From the NCBI GenBank assembly GCA_965267605.1, contig OZ254088.1, positions 1,860,001 to 1,924,000 of the forward strand: 64,000 nucleotides of DNA, in the 5' to 3' direction. Below the pieces are notes generated by a model. That model did no database searches. It was not told the origin of the DNA and worked only from the letters and a program-made list of their open reading frames with translations. The position numbers were made by a program, and so were the translations under genes. The stretch is from G965267605 sp965267605 (GTDB lineage: Bacteria > Bacteroidota > Bacteroidia > Flavobacteriales_E > Vicingaceae). This document shows positions 26,064-35,777 of this stretch, piece after piece. How positions within the stretch are numbered: the first letter of the stretch is position 1; the number at the start of each line of letters is the position of its first letter.

Positions 26064-27298
26064 TTTCTTGCGTGGTATTTAAGGATACAAGCGTTTTCCG
26101 GACGAAGCACTTCCTGGGCCCGTTGGTGTACATGATCAACCGTTACCTTGCGGTACATATCCAATTCTTCATTTAACAGATCTGCATTACCCATGTTCTC
26201 TGCAATTGACAGTCCCATTGCCTTGTCGAGTACACTCATCAATCCGAACCGAACCGTGGATTCAGCCTTGTTTACAACCTTCGAGAGTTCAGACTCCGTA
26301 ACCGTACTGTCTACTTTTCCAAGCTCGTTCTGTACCGCTTCCACTGCTTCATCCATTTGAACTCCGTCCGCGAGCTTTCCGGAAACAATGAACATACCTG
26401 GATCGAGGTCAGCGGAAACAAAACAATCCAACTGACCGAACATCGGATTATCCTTAACGAGTGAACGGAACAGACGGGATGACTCACCCCTTCCAAGCAC
26501 ATCTGAAAGCAAGTCTGTTGCAAAATATGAGTCCTCGGTGCGCCCTTCCATCTTGTACACCATGTATAGGGCATCTGTTGGAACATCCCGCTCAACGCTT
26601 TCTTCCCTCACCTCATCTTGCAGAGGTTCTATAGGTAGATTTCTTTCAGAACGTTCTCCAGGCTGGATATCATCGTACCATTTCCGTACCAGTTGCATTG
26701 TATCATCAACATTCACATTCCCCGCAATCGTAAGTACCGCATTGTTGGGACGGTAATGACTGTAAAAGAATCCCTTCACATCATTCATGGTGGCATCTTC
26801 AATGTGACTGATCTCCTTTCCGATCGTTGGCCACATATAAGGATGGGCCTTGTAAACCAACGGGCGTAGCAGCAGCCACACATCCCCATAAGGCTGATTG
26901 AGATAACGCTGCCTAAATTCCTCGATTACAACACTTTGCTGCACCTCTAAACTCTTTGGTGTGAACGCCAATTCATTCATCCTGTCCGATTCCAACCACA
27001 GTGCTGTTTCAAGGTTTGCTGCTGGCAAGGTCACATAGTAATTGGTTATGTCGTTTGAGGTGAATGCGTTGTTGTCGCCCCCTACTTTCTGCAGCGGTGT
27101 ATCAAAATCAGGGATGTTCTTCGATCCACCAAACATGAGATGTTCAAACAGATGAGCGAACCCGGTTCGTGACGGATCTTCGTCTCTAGCTCCAACATTG
27201 TAAATGGTATTTACTGCGACCAGGTCAGTATCCTGATCCTGATGGATCAATACGGTTAATCCGTTATCTAGTGTAAATCTCTCGTAATCGACCCTCAA
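26060..27298 (-). CDS. M16 zinc metallopeptidase, catalytic subunit
   Basis: The 412-residue protein contains the inverted zinc motif HLFEH at residues 49-53. The third ligand glutamate lies in VVIEEFRQR about 75 residues later, and the helix LESDRMNELAF is typical of M16. Its C-terminal lobe reads GRGESSRLFRSLVKDNPMFG and lacks the Tyr of the Arg/Tyr pair, which the downstream subunit supplies. The start is TTG 27298, forming a TTGA overlap with the stop of the nitronate monooxygenase-like gene. There is no ATG before the conserved DNGLTVLIHQD start. Confidence 0.92.
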   Translation of the reverse strand: MRVDYERFTLDNGLTVLIHQDQDTDLVAVNTIYNVGARDEDPSRTGFAHLFEHLMFGGSKNIPDFDTPLQKVGGDNNAFTSNDITNYYVTLPAANLETALWLESDRMNELAFTPKSLEVQQSVVIEEFRQRYLNQPYGDVWLLLRPLVYKAHPYMWPTIGKEISHIEDATMNDVKGFFYSHYRPNNAVLTIAGNVNVDDTMQLVRKWYDDIQPGERSERNLPIEPLQDEVREESVERDVPTDALYMVYKMEGRTEDSYFATDLLSDVLGRGESSRLFRSLVKDNPMFGQLDCFVSADLDPGMFIVSGKLADGVQMDEAVEAVQNELGKVDSTVTESELSKVVNKAESTVRFGLMSVLDKAMGLSIAENMGNADLLNEELDMYRKVTVDHVHQRAQEVLRPENACILKYHARK

Positions 27299-28245
27299 AA
27301 CTGAAACTTTTCAGAACTAACTTCTTTAACAGCAGCCTTGAACTCATCAAGTATTTCGTCCATAATGACTGCCGCTGGTTTAATCTCATTGATGAGACCT
27401 GACACCTGCCCTATTTCCAATTCGCCCTCACTCATATCGCCTTCAAACATTCCCTTTTTTGCTCTTCCTCTTCCCAACAGGTTCCGTAACTCTTCCACGC
27501 TCGCGTCATTTTGATACGCGCTCATTACCTGGTCAAAGAACGGATTTCTAAGTAACCTGACGGGAGTAAGTTCTTTTAACGTCAACAATGTGTCTCCTTC
27601 CTTAGCCTGTATTACAGCATTCTTAAACGCGTCATGGGCTGAAGATTCTTCTGAAGCTACAAACCTACTTCCCACCTGGACAGCCTCTGCGCCCAGGTTA
27701 AATGCTGCCAACATCGCCCTTCCGGTACCAATTCCTCCGGCAGCGATAACTGGAATGGAGACTGCTTCACTTACCTGAGGGATAAGACACATAGTTGTGG
27801 TCTCTTCCCGGCCATTGTGGCCTCCCGCCTCGAAACCTTCAGCAACCACTGCATCTACACCCGCACTTTCTGCCTTTACCGCAAAACGCGCACTGGACAC
27901 CACGTGTACCACCTTTATGCCATGCTCCTTCAATGTTGAGGTCCATTTTGCTGGGTTTCCAGCGGAAGAAAAGACGATGGGGACTTTGTGTTTTATGATC
28001 AATTCAATGTGGTCATCAATTTGCGGATATATCAACGGTAGATTGACCGCAAACGGACGATCCGTAGCGGCATTGATCTTCTCCAGATGCTGATCCAGAA
28101 CATCGGGGTACATAGACCCTGAACCGATGATGCCTAATCCACCGTAATTACTCACTGCGGAGGCCAATTTCCAGCCACTACACCATATCATACCAGCCTG
28201 AATAACAGGCACTTGAATACCCAACAGTTCACATACCCTATTCAT
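27295..28245 (-). CDS. Nitronate monooxygenase / FabK-like FMN enzyme
   Basis: The 316-residue TIM-barrel flavoprotein shows the family elements VPVIQAGMIWCSGWKLASAVSNYGG, AEGFEAGGHNG (containing the catalytic/FMN-site His), VIAAGGIGTGRAMLAAFNLGAEAVQVGSRFVASEES. It could be a nitronate monooxygenase or an enoyl-ACP reductase of FabK type; sequence alone does not separate them firmly. It heads the short operon with the two M16 subunits (TTGA overlap). The gene is divergent from the outer-membrane protein gene at 28343. Confidence 0.88.
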   Translation of the reverse strand: MNRVCELLGIQVPVIQAGMIWCSGWKLASAVSNYGGLGIIGSGSMYPDVLDQHLEKINAATDRPFAVNLPLIYPQIDDHIELIIKHKVPIVFSSAGNPAKWTSTLKEHGIKVVHVVSSARFAVKAESAGVDAVVAEGFEAGGHNGREETTTMCLIPQVSEAVSIPVIAAGGIGTGRAMLAAFNLGAEAVQVGSRFVASEESSAHDAFKNAVIQAKEGDTLLTLKELTPVRLLRNPFFDQVMSAYQNDASVEELRNLLGRGRAKKGMFEGDMSEGELEIGQVSGLINEIKPAAVIMDEILDEFKAAVKEVSSEKFQF

Positions 28246-28327
28246 ATGATAACCTTATTGAAAAATTCCCGTTTAAAGTATAAAAAGATTCAGAGCGGGA
28301 AGACTGGACTTGCATTTGATAAAAAAG

Positions 28328-28335
28328 TATATTTG
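28328..28335 (+). promoter_or_regulatory. TATATTTG, -7 like element seven bases before ATG
   Basis: An exact TAnnTTTG match preceded by a TTG at 28310-28312 (spacer 15, slightly short). The start codon follows after seven bases, so the leader would be only a few bases long. Confidence 0.4.
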
Positions 28336-28342
28336 CTGCAAT

Positions 28343-29263
28343 ATGCGTAAGTATCTACTAATACTTCTACTACTTCCCTCTGTCACTTTTTCCCAATATG
28401 TATGGGATTACGGTGTTGTCGCTGGTGGAAGCAGCTCCCTTGGAGAGACTGGCGGTAAAGAGAAGACCCGTAGGGACTGGTTGTTGGATATGAAACTTCC
28501 GGCTACCCGTTGGTCTGTTGGCGCATTCGGGCGTTACAAGATTCACCCACAGTGGTACGGGAAGGTTACGCTAAACTACCTACGACTTTATGGTCATGAT
28601 AAGTTCTCTACCAATGCTGGAAGGCGTGGTAGAAACCTAAGTTTCAGAAATGACATGTTTGAGTTGTTCGGTACGGTTGAAAGGGTACTTCACCATGATG
28701 CCGACTTTGGAAACACTGGAAGGTATTCTGTGGAATTCGATGTGATGGCCTATGGTGGACTTGGTGGATTGTACCACAATCCGAAGGGTGAGCTTAATGG
28801 TAAGTGGATCAAGTTACAACCACTAATGACCGAAGGACAGGATAAGCCTTACAAGAGACTACAGTTCATCGTACCTATTGGTGGTGAGTTGTTCTGGACA
28901 TTCAGAACTAGAACAAATGAGAAGCACCGGCTTGGATTGGATTTCAACTGGAGAATGACCTGGACTGATTACATTGATGACATCAGTACTACCTACGCAA
29001 ACCTTAGTGATCCAACTGCTGCTGCCGTTGCAAACAAGAGTGACGCAGTTTATGCGGAAACAGGTGGTGCCGGTTTACCTGAGCGGTTCAACTACATCCC
29101 GGGCAGTAAGCGCGGAGAACCGGATAACGATGATCACTACATCACGCTATCGATTACTTACGCTAAGGTGATTCGTGGAAAGAGTAACTTCTACAGAAAA
29201 CGCTACGGATTCGCCAACAAGCGAAGGAAAGGTGTGCGTAGAAGGTCTAGAGCGAAGTTCTAA
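28343..29263 (+). CDS. PorG-like (DUF6089) outer-membrane beta-barrel protein
   Basis: The 306-residue protein has a signal peptide (LLILLLLPSVTFSQ). It is followed by a small outer-membrane barrel that starts QYVWDYGVVAGGSSSLGETGG and contains GAFGRYKIHPQWYGKVTLNY and FIVPIGGELFWTFRTR. This matches the family I know as DUF6089/PorG, whose Porphyromonas member belongs to the type IX secretion machinery. That would fit the many T9SS cargo genes here, but the assignment is from memory of the pattern. The C-terminal 25 residues are strikingly basic (FANKRRKGVRRRSRAKF), beyond what a barrel needs. The frame is open from 28310; ATG 28343 precedes the signal peptide. Confidence 0.78.
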   Translation: MRKYLLILLLLPSVTFSQYVWDYGVVAGGSSSLGETGGKEKTRRDWLLDMKLPATRWSVGAFGRYKIHPQWYGKVTLNYLRLYGHDKFSTNAGRRGRNLSFRNDMFELFGTVERVLHHDADFGNTGRYSVEFDVMAYGGLGGLYHNPKGELNGKWIKLQPLMTEGQDKPYKRLQFIVPIGGELFWTFRTRTNEKHRLGLDFNWRMTWTDYIDDISTTYANLSDPTAAAVANKSDAVYAETGGAGLPERFNYIPGSKRGEPDNDDHYITLSITYAKVIRGKSNFYRKRYGFANKRRKGVRRRSRAKF

Positions 29264-29271
29264 GAACTCCC

Positions 29272-30024
29272 CTACTTATTCTTGATGAATTGGCTCAGCT
29301 TCGATAGAGGCTTGAACAATAGCGTATAGGCTTTTGGTTGCAGGTCATTCTTAGCCCAGGCCTTTCGGTCCTCCTGATTGGCCTTTAAGCGGTTGACAAG
29401 GGATGCATTGCTTTTACCCCCAACGCGCATCTTAACCGTTACCCGATTCAGGTAAGCACATGAAGTGTCATGCTTATACATTGTTCTTAGCAGCCATTCA
29501 TAATCGGCCGCAGAAGTGAAAGTAGTATCGAAAGTGCCGTACTGTTCATACACATCTTTGCTAGCCCAAACGGTTGGATGAGGTGGCATCCACCCTTGAA
29601 GAAACCGTGGCTTTTCAAATTCACCTGCAACCCAATGCCGAACCACTTTAGAAGGATCCTCTCTTTTTACGTAATCAAGATCGGAATAGACCAGTTGGGC
29701 TTCAGTAGACTTCATACGATCCACTACATCTCGAATCACATCAGGATCGGCCAGAAAGTCGTCTGCATGAACGATACCAACAATATCGCCTGAGGCCTTT
29801 AGAAGCCCTTTGTTCAACGCGTAGTATAATCCATCGTCTGGCTCACTGATCAACTGAACATCGCGTGTGGCATTATCTCTAATGATATCTAAAGTTCCAT
29901 CTGTAGATCCTCCGTCAACGATTACGTGTTCAATTTCGGTGTAAGATTGATCATTAACCGATTGAATGGCATCTGCGATAGTATCCTTCGCATCTATACA
30001 AACGGTGATTACCGAGACTTTCAA
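29272..30024 (-). CDS. Family 2 glycosyltransferase
   Basis: The 250-residue GT-A enzyme begins directly with the nucleotide-sugar binding strand (KVSVITVCIDAKDTIADAIQS). It contains VDGGSTDGT and the metal-binding DDF in GIVHADDFLADPD, then the acceptor region GWMPPHPTVWASK and YEWLLRTMY. It resembles the WcaA/colanic-acid type transferases that act on a lipid-linked glycan at the inner membrane. The frame extends to 30084, but that would overlap the upstream gene by 64 bases and add residues not seen in the family. TTG 30024, overlapping the upstream TGA as TTGA, is preferred. It is the last gene of the polysaccharide cluster; the convergent gene ends nine bases away. Confidence 0.9.
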   Translation of the reverse strand: MKVSVITVCIDAKDTIADAIQSVNDQSYTEIEHVIVDGGSTDGTLDIIRDNATRDVQLISEPDDGLYYALNKGLLKASGDIVGIVHADDFLADPDVIRDVVDRMKSTEAQLVYSDLDYVKREDPSKVVRHWVAGEFEKPRFLQGWMPPHPTVWASKDVYEQYGTFDTTFTSAADYEWLLRTMYKHDTSCAYLNRVTVKMRVGGKSNASLVNRLKANQEDRKAWAKNDLQPKAYTLLFKPLSKLSQFIKNK

Positions 30025-31742
30025 GTTCTTTGAATTACGCAGTTTTCCAATACAAGCATATCCATCTTGGTCCTGGCATAACACGCGTATGCTTCACTTG
30101 GCGAATTCACAATAGGTTCATTCTCATTGAACGAGGTATTCAAAAGAATAGGCGTGCCAGTTTTCTGTTGAAAGCGAGATATCAGATCGTAATACCGATC
30201 TCCCTTCTCCACTGTTTGCAACCTACCGGTACCGTCAACATGAGTGACAGCTGGAATCTCCGCGTGTTTTTCTGGCTTTATTGGAAAGACCTTCTCCATG
30301 AATGGCACGCGATCCTCTTTCGTGAAGTACTCAGCAACAAACTCTGCGAGGATCGATGGCGCGAAAGGCCTGAAGCTTTCTCTGCGCTTAATCTTTTCAT
30401 TGAGTAGCTCTTTTGCGTCTTCCCTTCTGGGATCAACAAGAATTGAGCGATGGCCAAGTGCTCGGGGACCAAACTCAGATCTGCCATGGAACCAACCCAC
30501 TACTCCACCTCCGATCAGGCAATCCGTCACTACATCCAGCAGTTCATCATTTTCGTAGCTTGTGTAAGTTATCCCTTCCATTTTCAGGTATGCCTCTACC
30601 TCATCATTGGAGAAGTGTGTACCCGAATAGGCGTGGAATACTGGTTCCGTTCTTGGCTTGCCCAGCGTCTGATGGTAATGAAATAAAGCTGCACCTAAAC
30701 AGGTTCCGGCATCATGTCCTGCCGAAGGAATGTAAACTTCTTCGAAATCCGTGTTCTCAATTACCTTTCCATTGGCAACTGAGTTCTGTGCAACGCCTCC
30801 AGCGATACACACTTTCTTAAGTCCGGTGCGCTTCTGTAAATGATTAAGGATGTGAAAGATCAGCTCTTCGGTGATCCTTTGTATAGATGTTGCAAGATCA
30901 ATATGGTGTTGTTCAAGCTTGTCTTCTTTTTTCCTGGCTGGGCCAAACAATTCTTCAACCGCTTCGCTAAAAATCGGCTCGATGGCTGGCTCCCCTCCTT
31001 CCCAACTCATTGAAACTCCTTCTCGCACATGACGGAAGTACTTTGGGTTCAATTCAAATAATCCGTTGTCTTTGAAGATCAAAACATCTCTAAGCTGTTC
31101 TACATATTTAGGTTCACCGTACGGTGCCAATCCCATAACCTTGTACTCATCCCCATACTTGGGAAATCCGAGGTATTGCGTAAACGTAGTATAGAACACC
31201 CCGCAGGAATGCGGGTATATTACCGTATCCAACACCTCCATGTTTGTACCCTTACCTACACCAATCATGGTTGAGGTGAAGTCTCCGAATCCGTCAATTG
31301 ACAGAATGGCCGCCTCCTCAAACGGAGAAGGATAGAACGCACTTGCCATGTGACTTCTGTGGTGCTCAACATTGATCACCTCACCGGGAATATCATCCTC
31401 GTTTAACCCGAAGTAGTTGCCTAATTCCGTCTTCACATTCACCACCTTTCTGGAATTGGCAAATCGATCTACCAATGCCTTCACAGATACCAGCTTCTTT
31501 ACGGAATGCATCACCTTCTTGTAAAGGTTGGCCGAAGGATCTCGGGAAATAGCAATGTAATCAACCTCCTTGATCGTAATCCCTGCTTGCTCAAGGCAGA
31601 ACGCAATGGATTGCGTAGGAAACCCAGCCCAATGCTTTACGCGCCTGAATCGCTCTTCTTCTGTTGCTGCAATAAGGATTCCATCCTTGTGGATACTGGC
31701 GGATGAGTCTCCATGATAAGCGTTGATTCCCAGAATGTACAT
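30021..31742 (-). CDS. NodU-type carbamoyltransferase
   Basis: The 573-residue protein has the normal length and motifs of the NodU/TobZ family. The N-terminal kinase-like domain contains YILGINAYHGDSSASI, ATEEERFRRVKHWAGFP, HHRSHMASAFYPSPF and AGGVAQNSVANG. The C-terminal YrdC-like part contains WFHGRSEFGPRALGHRSILVDPR and TSFNENEPIVNSPSEA. These enzymes make carbamoyl-adenylate from carbamoyl phosphate and ATP and transfer the carbamoyl group to a hydroxyl, here presumably on a sugar of the surface polysaccharide or its precursor. It is the only such gene in the window. Confidence 0.94.
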   Translation of the reverse strand: MYILGINAYHGDSSASIHKDGILIAATEEERFRRVKHWAGFPTQSIAFCLEQAGITIKEVDYIAISRDPSANLYKKVMHSVKKLVSVKALVDRFANSRKVVNVKTELGNYFGLNEDDIPGEVINVEHHRSHMASAFYPSPFEEAAILSIDGFGDFTSTMIGVGKGTNMEVLDTVIYPHSCGVFYTTFTQYLGFPKYGDEYKVMGLAPYGEPKYVEQLRDVLIFKDNGLFELNPKYFRHVREGVSMSWEGGEPAIEPIFSEAVEELFGPARKKEDKLEQHHIDLATSIQRITEELIFHILNHLQKRTGLKKVCIAGGVAQNSVANGKVIENTDFEEVYIPSAGHDAGTCLGAALFHYHQTLGKPRTEPVFHAYSGTHFSNDEVEAYLKMEGITYTSYENDELLDVVTDCLIGGGVVGWFHGRSEFGPRALGHRSILVDPRREDAKELLNEKIKRRESFRPFAPSILAEFVAEYFTKEDRVPFMEKVFPIKPEKHAEIPAVTHVDGTGRLQTVEKGDRYYDLISRFQQKTGTPILLNTSFNENEPIVNSPSEAYACYARTKMDMLVLENCVIQRT

Positions 31743-31763
31743 AGCGTGCTAATTTACAATTTC

Positions 31764-32894
31764 CTAAGCGTCAAACATTGCCTTGCTGGCCTCTTCAGCC
31801 TTACTAGATGCAAGATATTCACTGGCAAAGTTGTACGCATTCTCACTCATTTCTTTCAATTCTTCGTATGACATAGCCTCTATGTCTTTCAACACTCGTG
31901 AAAGTTCCTCGTGGCCAGGCTCCACTACCCATCCTGCACCAGCATCCTGCACCGCGTTCCAAGGCGTTTTGTTTGAAATCAAAACTGGTAATCCGTGCAT
32001 AAGAGCTTCCAGAATACTGTGTCCGAAATTCTCACCGGTTGTAGGAAGATAGAACACGTGTGCTTCCGCAAACCTGGCAGGAATCTCCTCAGGAGATATT
32101 GATCCTGCAAAATTCACTTCTACATGTTTAAGTTCATTAACAACCTTTCTGCAATCATTCAAGTAAGGCTCATCATAAGTTGGACCATACCAATTCAGTG
32201 CAACAGGGCCCCGCATTTCCTGCATTGCCTCCACTGCCAATAGCGTATTCTTTTCTTTTGCCACTCTTGCTATCGTCACGAAACGAAGTCCTCCCTCTAA
32301 TCCAGTGTAAACTGGCTTCTCTGACGGCAGAACAGCCGGAAGATTTGGGGCAACAGCTATTCGGGCATCGGGAAAGTGTTTGCGAATATCCTCACGTTCC
32401 ATTTCTCCTGTAGCATGGAAATACACATCCTCGAACATTCCAGTTGCCTTTACCAGACGCAGGTATTGCTTCTTCTTAAACCCTTTCACACTTAAGGATC
32501 CAGGTGAGAGCATTCCTCGCGGTGAAACGATGATCTTTCGTACACCTTGCTTCTTCGCGTGCTTGATGACATCCCTACAGAAGTATTTGGAGTAGATACC
32601 ATTGACCATTACCGCATCTGGCGATAATTCGGCTATAGTCTGCTTAACTGCCCCATTCATCAGCGCCTGATGATCACAATATTTTACCTGACAGTCTTCG
32701 CGCTGGATCCAACTATTGACAGGAAGTTCGTAAGGCTGATCATCCTTGTAATCTTGATTCGTGGTCAACACGTAGAAGTCGTAATCTCCTTGCAGGGCCG
32801 CAACCATATTCTTTACAGAGGTTACCGGGCCGCCAGACCTATAGCCAGGAAGATACCAATCCATACATATCAGAACCTTCTTACCCATCCACAT
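31764..32894 (-). CDS. Family 4 (GT-B) glycosyltransferase
   Basis: The 376-residue protein has a Rossmann start KKVLICMDWYLPGYRSGGPVTSVKNM, the hinge region VTIARVAKEKNTLLAVEAM, and the donor-binding segment PTTGENFGHSILEALMHGLPVLIS with the conserved E-x7-E. The start motif GYRSGGP matches a subgroup of retaining transferases found in Bacteroidota and cyanobacterial polysaccharide clusters. Two ATGs (32894 and 32888) both lie within the end of the AsnB-like gene; either may be used. The donor and acceptor sugars cannot be read from sequence. Confidence 0.9.
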   Translation of the reverse strand: MWMGKKVLICMDWYLPGYRSGGPVTSVKNMVAALQGDYDFYVLTTNQDYKDDQPYELPVNSWIQREDCQVKYCDHQALMNGAVKQTIAELSPDAVMVNGIYSKYFCRDVIKHAKKQGVRKIIVSPRGMLSPGSLSVKGFKKKQYLRLVKATGMFEDVYFHATGEMEREDIRKHFPDARIAVAPNLPAVLPSEKPVYTGLEGGLRFVTIARVAKEKNTLLAVEAMQEMRGPVALNWYGPTYDEPYLNDCRKVVNELKHVEVNFAGSISPEEIPARFAEAHVFYLPTTGENFGHSILEALMHGLPVLISNKTPWNAVQDAGAGWVVEPGHEELSRVLKDIEAMSYEELKEMSENAYNFASEYLASSKAEEASKAMFDA

Positions 32895-34695
32895 TGTTTT
32901 GATTGCACCAAATGCCCAATACTACGAGCAGCCATACTCTGCTCCAGTTTACAGTAGGGTCTCCATTAAGGAATCCATCCCATACCCTATCAATCTCTTG
33001 CTCATTGATGCAGTTTAGCTGACGAACTCTGGTGAGTCCCTGTTCCACAAACGTGCGGAGCTCATTCTTTAGCCATACATCCCATGGAAACACAAATCCC
33101 ATTTTGGAACGGTTCCATACCGCTTCAGGTAGCACATCTGTGAAAGCTTCGATAAGCAATCCCTTTGGTCGTACCGATGCCCTATGCGCTTCCGGAATGT
33201 TGAAAGCCAGTTCCACGAGTTCATGATCCAGGAACGGCACACGAATCTCCAACGCATGCGCCATCCCCATCTGATCGGCATCTCGCAATAATACAGGCCT
33301 CATGTAACCTTGAATATCAAGATCCGATAGCTGCCCCAACGTTCCAAGCCCCTCTCTCGGTGTGAAAGCCCGCACAGTACCTGGACCTGAAAGAAGATTG
33401 TCTATTTCTTTTTCGCTGTACAGCTTCCTGAGGTATGGATATAGATCTGCTGTATTGCGGTAGCCGCTTTTCAATGCTTCTTTCAGCTTGTTTTTCTTAA
33501 CCGTATTACCTGAAAGTGACAGTGGTACTGATATGGCCTTCGCTAGTCCCTTGACGTGCCCTGCCATCATTTTTCTACCAGAATGGTACAAAGAGTAACC
33601 CTGAAAGAGTTCATCTGCACCCAGGCCGGAAAGCGCCACGCTGATACCCGCGTCTTTCACAGCTCTTGAAATGGTATACGTATTGATCCCATCGCCAGAT
33701 GGGAAATCCATACCGTTCACGATGCCAGGTAGTTCCTCTACCAACTCACTTGCCTTAACAAGCAATTGGTGGTGATCGGTACCACTCTCTTTGGCCACCT
33801 GATCCGAAAAAGCGGCCTCATTGTATTCAGACTCTTCGAAGACCACCGAGTATGTGCTCAGCGGTTTACCCAATATTCTCGACACAACAGCAGTAACAAT
33901 GGAGGAATCAACTCCACCAGAGAGAAAAGCGCCAAGTGGAACATCAGAGATCAATCTTCGCTCTATAGATGCCACCACTTTATTTCTAATGTTGCTGATG
34001 GTTTGCTCCTGAGACAAATCCTCCTCTTGTCCAGCCAAGGACCAATACTCCCTGCGATCAATATTGCCACTGCTATGAAAGTGGAGATAGGATCCTGCTT
34101 CCAGCATCGAAATTTGCTGAATGAGCGTATTGGGCTCTCGCACGGTTTGCATTCTCAGAAACTCTGCAACGGAGTGTTGATCCAACTGCGGATTGGAAAC
34201 CACATGTTCGATCAGTGGTTTGATTTCACTACAGAAGTATGTCGTATCGCCTTCCATTGTGTAGTAAACAGGCTTTATACCCATTCTATCTCGAACCAAC
34301 CAACTGTCTCCTGTACCGATGTCATGCACACAGAAAGCAAACATGCCATTTAGCTTATCGAGAATCGCTGGGCCCCATTTCTGCCAACCAGCAACAATGG
34401 TTTCCGTATCTGATGTGGTTTTGAAGTCGTATTCCTTTAACTCAATGCGCAGCTCCAGATGATTATACACTTCTCCATTAAAAGCAATAACCAACTTTCC
34501 ATCATTGGAGATCATGGGTTGATTGGCAGCTTCTGACAGGTCAAGAATTGCGAGTCTGGTATGCGCGAGCACCAGAGCATCACTGCTCCAAACACCGTCA
34601 CCATCAGGCCCACGATGGGTAATGCCCGACCGCAGTTGAAGCACCTTTTCCTCAAGAGATTCTGCCCCGCCAATTGCTCCTGCTATCCCACACAT
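32881..34695 (-). CDS. asnB: Asparagine synthase-like glutamine amidotransferase
   Basis: The 604-residue protein has the catalytic N-terminal Cys2 (MCGIAGAIGG) of class II glutaminases and HTRLAILDLSEAANQPM. The synthetase domain has the ATP-binding SGGVDSSIVTAVVSR near residue 263 and GLGADELFQGY. The length and motifs are those of AsnB. Because it lies in the middle of a polysaccharide cluster, it may amidate a uronic acid, as proposed for similar genes in O-antigen clusters such as wbpS, rather than make asparagine; the sequence alone does not decide. It overlaps both neighbours by about 13 bases. Confidence 0.92.
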   Translation of the reverse strand: MCGIAGAIGGAESLEEKVLQLRSGITHRGPDGDGVWSSDALVLAHTRLAILDLSEAANQPMISNDGKLVIAFNGEVYNHLELRIELKEYDFKTTSDTETIVAGWQKWGPAILDKLNGMFAFCVHDIGTGDSWLVRDRMGIKPVYYTMEGDTTYFCSEIKPLIEHVVSNPQLDQHSVAEFLRMQTVREPNTLIQQISMLEAGSYLHFHSSGNIDRREYWSLAGQEEDLSQEQTISNIRNKVVASIERRLISDVPLGAFLSGGVDSSIVTAVVSRILGKPLSTYSVVFEESEYNEAAFSDQVAKESGTDHHQLLVKASELVEELPGIVNGMDFPSGDGINTYTISRAVKDAGISVALSGLGADELFQGYSLYHSGRKMMAGHVKGLAKAISVPLSLSGNTVKKNKLKEALKSGYRNTADLYPYLRKLYSEKEIDNLLSGPGTVRAFTPREGLGTLGQLSDLDIQGYMRPVLLRDADQMGMAHALEIRVPFLDHELVELAFNIPEAHRASVRPKGLLIEAFTDVLPEAVWNRSKMGFVFPWDVWLKNELRTFVEQGLTRVRQLNCINEQEIDRVWDGFLNGDPTVNWSRVWLLVVLGIWCNQNNVDG

Positions 34696-35777
34696 ACTCC
34701 TTCGATTAGTTGCTTAACTCTATTCTGAAACACCTCAAAACCAAAAGTAGCCTCCACTGCCTGTCTCAGATCCATCCCTCGTTTCAGGTCTCCATGGTCG
34801 GAGTCAATAGCCTCGCGGATTGCATCAACATTCAAAGGATCAACCATAACACCCAACTTACCATTGGCTACAGCATCCACACTTCCATCGGCATTACCTG
34901 CTATGGGAACGGTACCGCATGCCATTGCTTCGATAAACACAATACCAAATCCTTCATCTGTTGATGGCATCACGAAATAATCTGCGAGTTGGTAATGATC
35001 TACCAGTTCCTCATCAGGCACAAACCCTATAAGCGAAACCTGTTGTTCCAGTTGGAGATCCGTTATCAACTTCTCCATTCGCTGTTTTTCTTCTTCATCT
35101 GCCTTTCCGGCAATGAGATATTTCACTTTCCCTTTCATACCCACCAAAGCTTCTGTTACACGATCGTAACCTTTGTATCCCTCACTGGAAGACAAGCGGG
35201 CGAGCGTAAACAATACCTTATCGTCTTTTTCAATGCCATACCTTTTCTGCAGATAATCAGCTCTTCGAAAGGTGGTTGGGTAATCGAAATAAGGATCAAT
35301 GGTGTTATGAAGTACCTGGATCTTGTCTTCCGGAACATTGTGCATACGGACGAGTTCCTGTTTCGTATGATTGCTAACCACCCAGATCTCATCAACCAGT
35401 TTGAGGATGCGCTTCTTCGAGCCGGATAGCGGCCTCCAAACCTCAATACCATGACATATAAGGGTCAGCTTTACTTTTGGCTTTAGTGTGCGGGCCATTC
35501 TTCCTATAACAGCCAGATTGATGTGGCCAATAATCAGGGTGTCTCCTGAGGCGATCAAGCCAAGTACACCCACCACAAACTTACGTGCGTTGGAATGCCA
35601 TGATCTAAATCGCTCTCTGGGTAAGTAGTTATCGTCTTGAACACTGTCGTGTAGGCTCAGAGCCTGAAAGTTCACATTCTGTTGCAAATCCAAAGCCCTC
35701 ATCAGCGCTCGGTTGAATTTTTCAATTCCGCCTCCGCCATTGAAAGCGGTTAAGTATGCAAAGAATACTTTATGCAC
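34683..35777 (-). CDS. Family 4 (GT-B) glycosyltransferase
   Basis: The 364-residue protein shows HKVFFAYLTAFNGGGGIEKFNRALM at its start, with the Gly-rich acceptor loop, and LTLICHGIEVWRPL. It also has the donor-site signature DEGFGIVFIEAMACGTVPIAGNADGSVDA. It is a retaining transferase of the RfaB/WcaC kind, acting on the cytoplasmic face of the membrane. It overlaps the start of the asnB-like gene by 13 bases and is overlapped by the end of the polymerase-like gene by eight bases. Confidence 0.92.
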   Translation of the reverse strand: MHKVFFAYLTAFNGGGGIEKFNRALMRALDLQQNVNFQALSLHDSVQDDNYLPRERFRSWHSNARKFVVGVLGLIASGDTLIIGHINLAVIGRMARTLKPKVKLTLICHGIEVWRPLSGSKKRILKLVDEIWVVSNHTKQELVRMHNVPEDKIQVLHNTIDPYFDYPTTFRRADYLQKRYGIEKDDKVLFTLARLSSSEGYKGYDRVTEALVGMKGKVKYLIAGKADEEEKQRMEKLITDLQLEQQVSLIGFVPDEELVDHYQLADYFVMPSTDEGFGIVFIEAMACGTVPIAGNADGSVDAVANGKLGVMVDPLNVDAIREAIDSDHGDLKRGMDLRQAVEATFGFEVFQNRVKQLIEGVCVG

